From Prevotella sp. UBA7782 (GTDB lineage Bacteria; Bacteroidota; Bacteroidia; Bacteroidales; Bacteroidaceae), in contig DLDC01000020.1 of the NCBI GenBank assembly GCA_002480935.1, positions 13,372-18,706 of the forward strand: a stretch of DNA of 5,335 nt, read 5' to 3'. Under the pieces are notes generated by a model. That model did not search any database and was not told the origin of the DNA. It was given only the letters and a program-made list of their open reading frames with translations. Made by a program: the position numbers and the translations under genes. Below, in pieces: positions 1 to 5,335 of the stretch (positions are counted from its first letter, which is position 1; each line of letters begins with the position of its first letter).

Positions 1-332
1 TATATAACACCGATGGAAGCATCAAGGTAGAGGATAACCGCTTCATGGCCTTTCACTTGGGCATAGATGGAAGGCCGATGGAAAACTTCTATTATCGTGT
101 GTTGGGCACATGGCAAGAGGGCTTGGGCACGTATGCAGCCCCTTACACACAAAAGCATCACAACGTGAGCTTTTTGCTTGAAGGGCAGTATGACTTTTGG
201 GGCACTCAGCACAAGTGGCTGAAAGGCTGTAGTGTAAAGGTGGGGTATGGAATGGACTTTGGCGCTATTCTCAACGGACCCAATTATGGCTTGCAGCTCA
301 CGTTGATGAAGAAGGGTATTTTTAATTTATAG
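1..332 (+). CDS. Wzi-like capsule assembly outer-membrane protein, C-terminal fragment
   Basis: The frame is open from the left edge (first full codon at 3) to a TAG at 330-332, so this is the last 109 residues of a longer gene. An internal ATG at 45 is not the start, because the coding sense continues upstream without a stop (YNTDGSIKVEDNRF before MAFHLG). The peptide has alternating aromatic and polar strands typical of an outer-membrane beta-barrel, such as NFYYRVLGTWQEGLGTY and NVSFLLEGQYDFW. It ends with G-x-NYGLQLTLMKKGIF, which resembles the last strand of Bacteroidetes Wzi-family capsule assembly proteins. Wzi-type proteins sit in the outer membrane and help attach or assemble capsular polysaccharide. 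The assignment is from remembered family resemblance over the C-terminal third only; another 14- to 18-stranded barrel remains possible. The lipoprotein gene follows after 5 bp, which suggests one transcript. Confidence 0.72.
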   Translation, partial: YNTDGSIKVEDNRFMAFHLGIDGRPMENFYYRVLGTWQEGLGTYAAPYTQKHHNVSFLLEGQYDFWGTQHKWLKGCSVKVGYGMDFGAILNGPNYGLQLTLMKKGIFNL

Positions 333-337
333 ACGGA

Positions 338-799
338 ATGAAGAAGAAAATATACATAAAGAAAGCTCTGCCCATGCTGTGCGCTGTTGCTCTGGGTTCT
401 GCTTTGGCATCATGTTCGCTTGAGACCGACGATGCGGGCAACTTGGGCGGCATGTGGCACATGGTGTCGGTAGACACACTGGCAACAGGAGGAGTGAAAG
501 ATGTATCGGCTGAGGGCAGATTCTGGTCGGTACAAGGTAAGATACTCGAAGTGAGCACCCGCTCTGCGGCTCTCACCGAATATATTATATTCAGATACGA
601 GCATAACGGCGACTCTCTGAGGCTATATGACTGTAGACTAAACGACCGTGAAAAGAGCGACTCTGTTGTCACCGACGTAGAGAAGTTACGCCCGTACGGC
701 ATCAACAACACCCAGGAACGCTTTTATATAGATGCGCTGAATGGTGGTAAGATGACCCTTAAATCGGGTCGCTTGCGACTGAATTTCAAGAAGTTCTAA
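338..799 (+). CDS. Small lipoprotein, lipocalin-like family
   Basis: This 153-residue protein starts with a lipoprotein signal: MKKKIYIKK, a hydrophobic stretch to about residue 24, then the lipobox L23-A24-S25-C26. The mature protein would be about 128 residues, lipid-anchored at Cys26. Residues after the cysteine (S-L-E-T-D-D) are acidic, which in Bacteroidetes often marks lipoproteins exported to the cell surface; that is inference. The rest is beta-rich with no catalytic motif. The GMWHMVSVDTLATGG opening (about 38-52) and the PYGIN segment (about 119-123) resemble small Bacteroidales proteins annotated as lipocalin-like. No ligand can be named. The ATG lies 5 bp after the Wzi-like stop with no good Shine-Dalgarno sequence, so translational coupling is likely and a role at the envelope with the Wzi-like protein is plausible. 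Its last codons and stop lie inside the convergent hairpin at 788-816. Confidence 0.8.
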   Translation: MKKKIYIKKALPMLCAVALGSALASCSLETDDAGNLGGMWHMVSVDTLATGGVKDVSAEGRFWSVQGKILEVSTRSAALTEYIIFRYEHNGDSLRLYDCRLNDREKSDSVVTDVEKLRPYGINNTQERFYIDALNGGKMTLKSGRLRLNFKKF

Positions 800-816
800 C
801 ACCGTTAGAACTTCTT
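788..816. terminator. Convergent (bidirectional) hairpin containing both stop codons
   Basis: Bases 788-800 pair perfectly with 804-816, giving a 13-bp stem and a 3-nt loop (ACC). The hairpin forms on either strand and sits exactly where the + strand lipoprotein gene (stop 797-799) meets the minus-strand sugar transferase gene (stop 805-807). It is well placed to end both transcripts. The T-rich tract after the stem is weak: three T's at 815-817, partly in the stem, on the + strand, and almost none on the minus strand. Termination efficiency is therefore uncertain; it may act instead as a 3'-end stabiliser against exonucleases. Confidence 0.7.
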
Positions 817-1470
817 TCCAAATACAATATTAATGAAAGTCTTGAGCAAGATCTTGGCATCCAACCACCAAGAACGATGCTCCAGATAATAGAGGTCTAG
901 CTCAAGCCTGCGCAACATCTTATCCATAGTGTCGGTGTAGCCATTATATAGCGTGGCGTAGGATGTCACTCCGGGGCGTATCTGATAGAGATAAACATAT
1001 CTGGGGTCGTGCTCCATAATCTTGTCTATGTAGTATTTCCGCTCCGGACGCGGTCCGATAAAAGCCATGTCACCTATGAACACGTTCCACAACTGAGGCA
1101 GCTCGTCTAGGTGATGCAATCTCAGAAACTTTCCGATGTGCGTCAGACGGGTGTCTTTGTCGTGCCCATAAAGTTGCGGTCCGTCTTTCTCAGCATCTAC
1201 TCTCATGCTTCTGAACTTGTATATATAAAAAGGTCGTCCAAATCTTCCTATCCTTTCTTGCTTGAATATGGCAGGTCCGCCGTCTTCTCTCCTTACCAGA
1301 ATGTAGCAGATAAGAAAAAGAGGAGAGAAGACGATGAGGCATACTGCGGCTATGCACATGTCACCTAATCGCTTTACGTTCCTTTCGAAACCCGTCATAC
1401 CGTCGGCTATATACTCGGTGTTCCCTTCTACGTAAGGTATGGATTGTACCTTTACAGTCTGTGTGTTCAT
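805..1470 (-). CDS. Initiating sugar-phosphate transferase (PglC/WcaJ C-terminal type)
   Basis: This 221-residue protein is a bacterial sugar transferase of the monotopic phosphoglycosyl transferase family. It moves a sugar phosphate from a nucleotide sugar to undecaprenyl phosphate at the cytoplasmic face of the inner membrane, the first step of capsule, exopolysaccharide or glycan synthesis. Visible hallmarks are K33-R34-L-G-D at the start of the domain, a re-entrant hydrophobic helix at about 37-59 broken by S49-P50, GGPAIFKQERIG (64-75), YKFRSM (84-89), the catalytic D122-E123 pair in LDELPQLWNV, the GPRPER loop (139-144) and RPGVTS (165-170). It lacks the four-helix N-terminal region of full-length WcaJ/WbaP and has about 30 extra residues before the domain. 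An alternative ATG at 1398 (Met25) would remove most of these; neither start has a clear ribosome-binding site. The exact sugar cannot be told from sequence. No glycosyltransferases lie beside it here. Confidence 0.93.
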   Translation of the reverse strand: MNTQTVKVQSIPYVEGNTEYIADGMTGFERNVKRLGDMCIAAVCLIVFSPLFLICYILVRREDGGPAIFKQERIGRFGRPFYIYKFRSMRVDAEKDGPQLYGHDKDTRLTHIGKFLRLHHLDELPQLWNVFIGDMAFIGPRPERKYYIDKIMEHDPRYVYLYQIRPGVTSYATLYNGYTDTMDKMLRRLELDLYYLEHRSWWLDAKILLKTFINIVFGKKF

Positions 1471-1525
1471 ATAATTCTATAACGTAGTCTGTTATTCTTT
1501 ATTATATATAGCAAAAAAAACTTTC
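1471..1525 (-). other. Intergenic gap with an 8-T run (minus strand) between the TRIC and sugar transferase genes
   Basis: Read on the minus strand, this 55-bp gap starts just after the TRIC stop and has eight consecutive T's (1513-1520), followed by an AT-rich stretch (TATATATAATAAAG). I see no convincing stem before the T run, so it is at best a weak terminator. No good TAnnTTTG box with a correctly spaced TTTG was found ahead of the sugar transferase start; the nearest match, TACGTTAT, agrees only partly. Whether the sugar transferase has its own promoter or is read through from upstream is unresolved. Confidence 0.35.
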
Positions 1526-2185
1526 TCATCTCCAGCCGTCACCCACGTCTCTTTTCAATGTGGGCAGGCTCAGATGATATTTAACAGCCAAGAAGCGAAT
1601 GAGGATGATGACCACGAAGGTGGAGATGACCGTCATGTTGATGTTAGCGTTAAAGTGATAAAACAGCCAGTAAACGAGTCCGCCGATGACTGCTGCCATA
1701 GCGTAAATTTCCTTATGAAAGATGACGGGCACGTTGTTCAGCAGCACGTCGCGCAACACACCGCCCGCGCTACCCGTGATGCATCCCATGATGATGGCTA
1801 CCCAGAAGGGATGGCCCATGGCCAGGGTCTTCTGTATACCGGCTATTGTGAAGAGTGCCAGACCCAGCGTGTCGAAGGCAAACCAGGCGTTGTCGAGCTT
1901 ACGAAGCATTTTGCCGAAGATAAGGATAAAGAACAAGGCAAGGGCCGTGCAGGCTACATACATGATGCTGGTCATCCAGAAAGGAGTGACACCCAGCATA
2001 ACATCGCGGATGGTTCCGCCTCCTATGGCCACTACGAATCCGCACACATAGCCGCCAAACCAGTCGAATTTCTTGGCAGCGGCATGTCTTATTCCTGATA
2101 TGGCAAAAGCAAAGGTTCCCAGAAACTCCAACAGTTGTTGGATGTTATGAATCAGCATGGGATCTGATGTGGTGAAATGATGCAT
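1526..2185 (-). CDS. TRIC cation channel family membrane protein (YicG/YadS-like, UPF0126)
   Basis: This 219-residue, strongly hydrophobic protein has two internally similar halves, as expected for the prokaryotic TRIC family. The first half holds FAISGIRHAAAKKFDWFGG (about 27-45) and GGGTIRD (55-61). The second holds LFTIAGIQKTLAMGHPF (about 111-127) and GGVLRD (141-146). Seven membrane helices can be placed, roughly at 15-32, 44-58, 68-90, 103-118, 126-143, 158-177 and 184-201, matching the family. Homologues form trimeric monovalent cation channels in the inner membrane; older annotations call the domain a glycine transporter. Its physiological role in bacteria is not firmly established. 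The start at 2185 is backed by GAAGGA at 2199-2194 with an 8-nt spacer, the best ribosome-binding site in the window. It follows the dehydrogenase stop by 18 bp, so co-transcription with it is likely. Length is normal for the family. Confidence 0.93.
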   Translation of the reverse strand: MHHFTTSDPMLIHNIQQLLEFLGTFAFAISGIRHAAAKKFDWFGGYVCGFVVAIGGGTIRDVMLGVTPFWMTSIMYVACTALALFFILIFGKMLRKLDNAWFAFDTLGLALFTIAGIQKTLAMGHPFWVAIIMGCITGSAGGVLRDVLLNNVPVIFHKEIYAMAAVIGGLVYWLFYHFNANINMTVISTFVVIILIRFLAVKYHLSLPTLKRDVGDGWR

Positions 2186-2193
2186 TCTTTTTA

Positions 2194-2199
2194 TCCTTC
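2194..2199 (-). promoter_or_regulatory. Shine-Dalgarno site of the TRIC-family gene
   Basis: On the minus strand this reads GAAGGA, 8 nt before the ATG at 2185. It favours this start over the internal Met10. It stands out because the other genes here show only weak or no Shine-Dalgarno sequence, as is common in Bacteroidetes. Confidence 0.6.
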
Positions 2200-2203
2200 A
2201 CGT

Positions 2204-3157
2204 TTATGAAACAACATTCTTGGGCTCACCCTGCACATAGCTCTTCAGATTGTCAAAGGCTATTTCCAGTAGTCGGCCTCTAGCCTCGTGCGTGGCCCAA
2301 CCTATGTGGGGCGTGATGAAGGCGCGGGGTGCTGTCAGCAGAGGATTATCTTGCGAGGGTGGCTCTTCTTCCATCACATCAGCGCAATAAGCTCCCAGTT
2401 TTCCACTGCTAAGAGCCTTTGCCACAGCGTGTTCGTCTACCAAAGGTCCGCGACCTGTGTTGATGAGTATGGCTTGAGCCTGCATCATGGCCAGCGACTG
2501 GCTGTTGATGAGATGGTGGTTGGCCTCGGTGAGTGGACAGTGCAGCGACAGCACGTCGGCTTGTCTGAGAGCTTCCTCCATGCTAGCCTTTGTGATGCCA
2601 TCGGGCAGGGCTTGCTGTTCCTTACTAGTCACGGCGATGACGTTCATGCCGAAGGCCTGTGCTATGTGAGCCACATGCGATCCGATGTGTCCGAAGCCCA
2701 CTATGGCGAATGTCTTTCCATAGAGTTCGGGCAGCGGAGTGTCCCAATAGCAAAAGTCGGGGCAACTGCTCCACTTGCCCTGTCTGGCCTCATGCGTGTA
2801 ATGCTCCACATGGTTGGTGGCCGTCAGCAAATGGGCAAATACCATTTGGGCCACACTATTGGTGCTGTAAGCCGGTATGTTGGTCACGGTAATGCCTCTC
2901 TTGTGGGCAGCTGTGACATCCACCGTGTTGTAGCCTGTAGCCAGTATGCCGATATACTTCAGCTTGGGATGCTCGTCCATCAGCTTTTTGTCAACCTTTA
3001 TTTTGTTGATGATGATAACCTCGGCGTCGCCGATTCGCTCAGACACTAGGTTAAGTGATGTACGGTCATAATAGGTCACAGAGCCCAGAGACTTGAAAGC
3101 CTCCCAGCTCAGGTCGCCCGGATTGGCGGCATAGCCGTCTAAGATAACGATGTTCAT
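2204..3157 (-). CDS. D-2-hydroxyacid dehydrogenase (glycerate dehydrogenase / hydroxypyruvate reductase-like)
   Basis: This 317-residue enzyme belongs to the D-isomer-specific 2-hydroxyacid dehydrogenase family, cytosolic enzymes that interconvert 2-oxoacids and D-2-hydroxyacids. The nucleotide-binding domain (about 101-286) is inserted in the substrate-binding domain. The dinucleotide motif is GFGHIG (154-159), and the catalytic triad is visible as R236 (NTGRGPLVDE), E265 (MEEEPP) and H284 (PHIGWAT). The substrate loop is LATGYNTVD (72-80). The WAT-x-EAR segment after the catalytic His and the overall length fit glycerate dehydrogenase-like members best, but hydroxypyruvate, glyoxylate and other oxoacids cannot be separated by eye. 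The position normally holding the NAD-selecting Asp at the end of the second strand is T177, followed by S178-K179, so NADPH use is possible. The ATG at 3157 starts directly at the first beta strand (MNIVILDG). It lies 46 bp after rarA and 18 bp before the TRIC gene. Confidence 0.92.
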   Translation of the reverse strand: MNIVILDGYAANPGDLSWEAFKSLGSVTYYDRTSLNLVSERIGDAEVIIINKIKVDKKLMDEHPKLKYIGILATGYNTVDVTAAHKRGITVTNIPAYSTNSVAQMVFAHLLTATNHVEHYTHEARQGKWSSCPDFCYWDTPLPELYGKTFAIVGFGHIGSHVAHIAQAFGMNVIAVTSKEQQALPDGITKASMEEALRQADVLSLHCPLTEANHHLINSQSLAMMQAQAILINTGRGPLVDEHAVAKALSSGKLGAYCADVMEEEPPSQDNPLLTAPRAFITPHIGWATHEARGRLLEIAFDNLKSYVQGEPKNVVS

Positions 3158-3203
3158 GTAGCGAATGCTTCTTCTATGTTAAGCAAATAGGTTGTTTGTT
3201 ATT

Positions 3204-4478
3204 TTAATCTTCATAGCGTTTTCCCCAACACTGCAACATCTGCCTGTATAGCTTTTCCTCGGCAGGTGAGTGCTGTATGTGCCAGAAGCGTTCGTTCTTA
3301 AGTGCGTCTGGCAGATATTGTTGAGGCGTGAAGTGACCCGGAAAGTCGTGGGGATATTTATAGCCGTCGTGATAGCCCAACTCTGACATGAGCGCGGTAG
3401 GTGCGTTGCGCAAGGGCAGAGGGACGGGTTGGTTGCCTGTCTGCCTCACCTTTTGCAGTGCATCGTTGATGGCCAGATAGGAAGAGTTGCTCTTGGGGCT
3501 CGATGCCAGATATACCACAGCCTCGGCCAGGGGTATTCTGCCCTCCGGCCAACCTATCTTCATTACCGCGTCGAAAGCGGCATTGGCCAACAAAAGGGCG
3601 TTGGGGTTGGCCAGCCCTACATCTTCGGCAGCGCTGATGACCACCCGTCGCGCTATAAACTGTGGGTCTTCGCCACCCTCTATCATTCTGGCCATCCAAT
3701 AAAGGGCGGCATCAGGGTCAGAACCTCTTATGCTCTTGATGAAGGCAGAGATAATGTCATAGTGCATATCGCCCTGCTTGTCGTAGGCCAGGGCGTTGTG
3801 TTGCAAGCGGTTTTCAACCAGTTTGTCGGTTATTTCTACATTCCCGTTGTCGCCCGATGTTTCAGTTACAAGTTCCAGAATATTCAGAAGCTTGCGTGCG
3901 TCGCCCCCGCTATAGCGCAACAAGGCACCGTCTTCTTTCACCGTGATGTGCAGTTTGCTCAGTTCTACGTCCTTGGTGATGGCTCTGTGCAGCAACGTTT
4001 CGAGATTGTCCTTACTCAGGCTCTTGAGCACAAAGAGCTGGCAGCGGGAGAGTAGGGGGCGAATCACCTCAAACGAAGGATTCTCTGTCGTGGCTCCTAT
4101 GAGGGTCACCGTGCCTTTTTCTACAGCACCCAACAATGAGTCTTGCTGTGACTTGCTGAACCGGTGAATTTCATCAATGAAAAGAATGGGGGATGCAGAG
4201 TTGAAGAATCGTTCGCTCTCGGCACGATGTATCACCTCGCGCACGTCTTTTACACCGCTTGTCACTGCCGACAAGGTATAGAAAGGCGTCTTCAGCGTGT
4301 TGGCGATGATTTGGGCCAGCGTGGTCTTGCCCACACCGGGAGGTCCCCACAGTATGAGTGACGACAGACGTCCGGAGTCTATCATCTTGCGCAAAACAGC
4401 GCCCTTACCTACGAGATGCTCTTGTCCGATATAATCGTCGAGCGTGCGCGGACGCATTCTTTCAGCTAATGGTTTCAT
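3204..4478 (-). CDS. rarA: Replication-associated recombination protein A, AAA+ ATPase
   Basis: This 424-residue protein is RarA/MgsA, the bacterial relative of yeast Mgs1 and human WRNIP1. It is an AAA+ ATPase related to clamp-loader subunits that acts at stalled replication forks and single-strand gaps. The start MKPLAERMRPRTLDDYIGQEHL matches the family N-terminus. Motifs seen are Walker A GPPGVGKT (45-52), Walker B ILFIDEIHR (98-106, D102 E103), sensor 1 GATTENPS (128-135), the arginine finger R145 in LLSRC, and sensor 2 GGDARKLLN (191-199, R195). The C-terminal tetramerisation region includes SIRGSDPDAALYW (249-261) and RRVVISAAEDVGLANP (277-292). The frame stays open to an ATG at 4514, adding MGMSLSFFIFAN. 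I reject that start because the added peptide is not family-like and a promoter box lies between 4514 and 4478. Nothing is truncated or missing. It likely heads the minus-strand run with the dehydrogenase and TRIC genes. Confidence 0.96.
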   Translation of the reverse strand: MKPLAERMRPRTLDDYIGQEHLVGKGAVLRKMIDSGRLSSLILWGPPGVGKTTLAQIIANTLKTPFYTLSAVTSGVKDVREVIHRAESERFFNSASPILFIDEIHRFSKSQQDSLLGAVEKGTVTLIGATTENPSFEVIRPLLSRCQLFVLKSLSKDNLETLLHRAITKDVELSKLHITVKEDGALLRYSGGDARKLLNILELVTETSGDNGNVEITDKLVENRLQHNALAYDKQGDMHYDIISAFIKSIRGSDPDAALYWMARMIEGGEDPQFIARRVVISAAEDVGLANPNALLLANAAFDAVMKIGWPEGRIPLAEAVVYLASSPKSNSSYLAINDALQKVRQTGNQPVPLPLRNAPTALMSELGYHDGYKYPHDFPGHFTPQQYLPDALKNERFWHIQHSPAEEKLYRQMLQCWGKRYED

Positions 4479-4483
4479 ATTTG

Positions 4484-4515
4484 CAAAAATAAAAAAACTA
4501 AGTGACATGCCCAAA
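4484..4515 (-). promoter_or_regulatory. Bacteroidetes-type promoter for rarA
   Basis: Read on the minus strand, TTTG (4515-4512) is followed after 20 nt by TATTTTTG (4491-4484), an exact match to the Bacteroidetes primary sigma factor pattern TTTG/N19-21/TAnnTTTG. The -7 box ends only 5 nt before the ATG at 4478. Transcription would be expected to begin at about 4476-4480, giving essentially no leader. Part of the match is a T-rich run, so chance agreement is possible. Confidence 0.55.
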
Positions 4516-4530
4516 AATCTTAGTGAAAAG

Positions 4531-4562
4531 TTTGTGCATTCACTCTAAAGTACTTACTTTTG
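4531..4562 (+). promoter_or_regulatory. Bacteroidetes-type promoter for the acidic-tailed protein gene
   Basis: TTTG at 4531-4534, a 20-nt spacer and TACTTTTG at 4555-4562 match TTTG/N19-21/TAnnTTTG exactly. The expected transcript start is about 4566-4570, giving a leader of about 50 nt before the ATG at 4621. The box context (CTTTTGCA) is typical of strong Bacteroidales promoters. It is back to back with the rarA promoter; the two TTTG elements are 15 bp apart. Confidence 0.7.
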
Positions 4563-4574
4563 CAGCCAACTAAG

Positions 4575-4593
4575 AAGGCAACTACAGTGCCTT
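4575..4593 (+). other. Small hairpin in the 5' leader of the acidic-tailed protein gene
   Basis: AAGGCA (4575-4580) can pair with TGCCTT (4588-4593), a perfect 6-bp stem with a 7-nt loop. It would sit within the first 10 or so bases of the predicted transcript and about 27 nt before the ATG. A 5'-terminal hairpin could protect the mRNA from decay. It is short enough that chance cannot be excluded. Confidence 0.35.
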
Positions 4594-4620
4594 ATTAATA
4601 GAAGTAGAAGAAACACATTA

Positions 4621-5335
4621 TGAAACAAAAGTCGCAGAGAGCACTAACATTAAAGGCATTAACGAAAAGCAACGTATGGGATTTGCAGGAAAATGACATC
4701 TTCCGCATGTGGGCAGCAGCCGAGAAAGATGCTGACCTGAAGGATAACAAGCGCCATTACCTGGATATTATACGCAGTGCCTTCAACTTGGAGCCATTAA
4801 AAATAAGCAATTCTGACGTTATCAGCAAATATGAGGCAAGAGGTTATAAGGTGGGGACCATCAATACGGGTGACACCGACAAAACCAAATGGGCCATCAA
4901 GAAGAAACCTATTCTGCGCGTCACCGACCTTACTTATGAGAATATTCGCCACATATCGGCCGCAAAACTCATAGAGGTGCTTGAACGCAACTTCGGCGGA
5001 GGATGGGAGTCGCTCTCACAAAGCATACAAGACATCATTCAGAGCGGATTTGATATCTCAACTACTACGCTACCTGCCGAGAGATTAAAAAGGCCCGGAG
5101 GCATGTATGAACAGAAAATTAACGACGGCTACGAGGTTCTCGAAATACCTAAGGGCTCGTGGGTTGAGGCTATCTTTGCTAAGGAAAAGCCAGAGACAGA
5201 AAAGCCACATCTCAAGATAGAGGACGCACCTAAGCCCAACAATGCTGATGAGGATGGCAACGATGATGATGACTTGGTTGACAACGACGACAGCTACAAC
5301 GATGATGAGGATGAGTTCGACGACGACAAGCTCAC
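4621..5335 (+). CDS. Uncharacterised protein with basic N-terminus and Asp-rich acidic tail, 3' end beyond window
   Basis: The frame starting at the ATG of 4621 (MKQKSQRALTLKAL) is open for 238 codons to the window end, so the gene is cut on its right side. I do not recognise the family. The N-terminal 20 residues are basic (K2, K4, R7, K12, K16). Residues 17-60 look helical and rich in aromatic and charged residues (VWDLQENDIFRMWAAAEKD). A mixed region at 70-100 (GYKVGTINTGDTDKTKWAIKKKPILR) is followed by a predicted helical segment (105-142, with WESLSQSIQDIIQSGFD) and a short beta-like stretch (171-187, YEVLEIPKGSWVEAIF). From about 209 the chain is almost all Asp, Glu and Asn: 18 of residues 209-238 are acidic. 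There is no signal peptide or membrane helix, so it is probably cytoplasmic. The layout of a folded domain plus a polyanionic tail recalls proteins that contact nucleic-acid machinery, such as the Firmicutes RNA polymerase delta subunit. That is only an analogy of composition. It has its own strong promoter, divergent from rarA. Confidence 0.85.

Noticed and set aside
322..711. 129-codon open frame on the minus strand
   Set aside because: Overlaps the lipoprotein gene, which has a proper signal peptide and lipobox; the minus-strand product has no such features.
1513..1520. Eight-T run as an intrinsic terminator of the TRIC gene
   Set aside because: No stable stem precedes it on the minus strand, so I describe it only as part of the gap.
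1574..2098. 174-codon open frame on the + strand
   Set aside because: Antisense to the TRIC-family gene; its His/Asp/Glu-rich, hydrophilic composition is the mirror of membrane-protein codons.
2288..3049. 253-codon open frame on the + strand
   Set aside because: It lies wholly antisense to the dehydrogenase, whose motifs and catalytic triad are intact. The translation shows no family features and is Cys-, His- and Ser-rich as expected of a shadow frame.
3158..3203. Possible promoter (CTATTTGC on the minus strand) ahead of the dehydrogenase
   Set aside because: The spacing inside the box is wrong for TAnnTTTG (TA and TTTG are adjacent) and no properly spaced upstream TTTG was found.
3429..4055. 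208-codon open frame on the + strand
   Set aside because: Antisense to well-conserved rarA; no recognisable domain and no promoter or ribosome-binding site.
5246..5329. GAT/GAC-rich stretch as a possible simple DNA repeat
   Set aside because: The codons mix GAT, GAC, GAG and AAC without a fixed repeat unit, so it is better explained as selection for an acidic protein tail than as a microsatellite.

Overview
This window looks like a chromosomal segment of a Bacteroidales bacterium, most likely a Prevotella or close relative. The case rests on three things. The intergenic regions carry Bacteroidetes-type promoter elements (TTTG, then about 20 nt, then TAnnTTTG). Most starts lack a clear Shine-Dalgarno sequence. 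The protein families are typical of the group (Bacteroidetes Wzi-type capsule assembly protein, lipocalin-like SLE-lipoprotein). The genus is an inference; no rRNA or marker gene is present to settle it.

Layout. On the + strand at the left edge lie the C-terminal end of a Wzi-like outer-membrane capsule assembly protein (1-332, cut by the window) and, 5 bp later, a small lipoprotein (338-799). They converge on a minus-strand run of four genes. Read in transcription order from right to left these are rarA (4478-3204, AAA+ replication/recombination ATPase), a D-2-hydroxyacid dehydrogenase (3157-2204), a TRIC-family cation channel protein (2185-1526) and a PglC/WcaJ-like initiating sugar-phosphate transferase (1470-805). 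The convergence point is a perfect 13-bp inverted repeat (788-816) containing both stop codons. At the right end, a + strand gene of unknown function (4621 to beyond the edge) diverges from rarA. It is open at the window end and carries an extremely acidic tail.

How the genes relate. The Wzi-like protein and the sugar-phosphate transferase both belong to surface polysaccharide production: one starts the lipid-linked glycan, the other acts at the outer membrane. The left third may therefore be the edge of a polysaccharide locus next to housekeeping genes. The rarA-dehydrogenase-TRIC run is closely spaced (46 and 18 bp gaps) and could be one transcript from the promoter just upstream of rarA. 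The 4479-4620 intergenic region holds two back-to-back promoters with identical element spacing. The rarA one sits so close to its ATG that the transcript may be nearly leaderless. It also shows that the longer rarA reading frame starting at 4514 is unlikely to be the real start.

I see no RNA genes, CRISPR array, insertion sequence or integration site. The least explained item is the acidic-tailed protein at the right edge. I cannot assign it to a family, and nothing here proves a new system.
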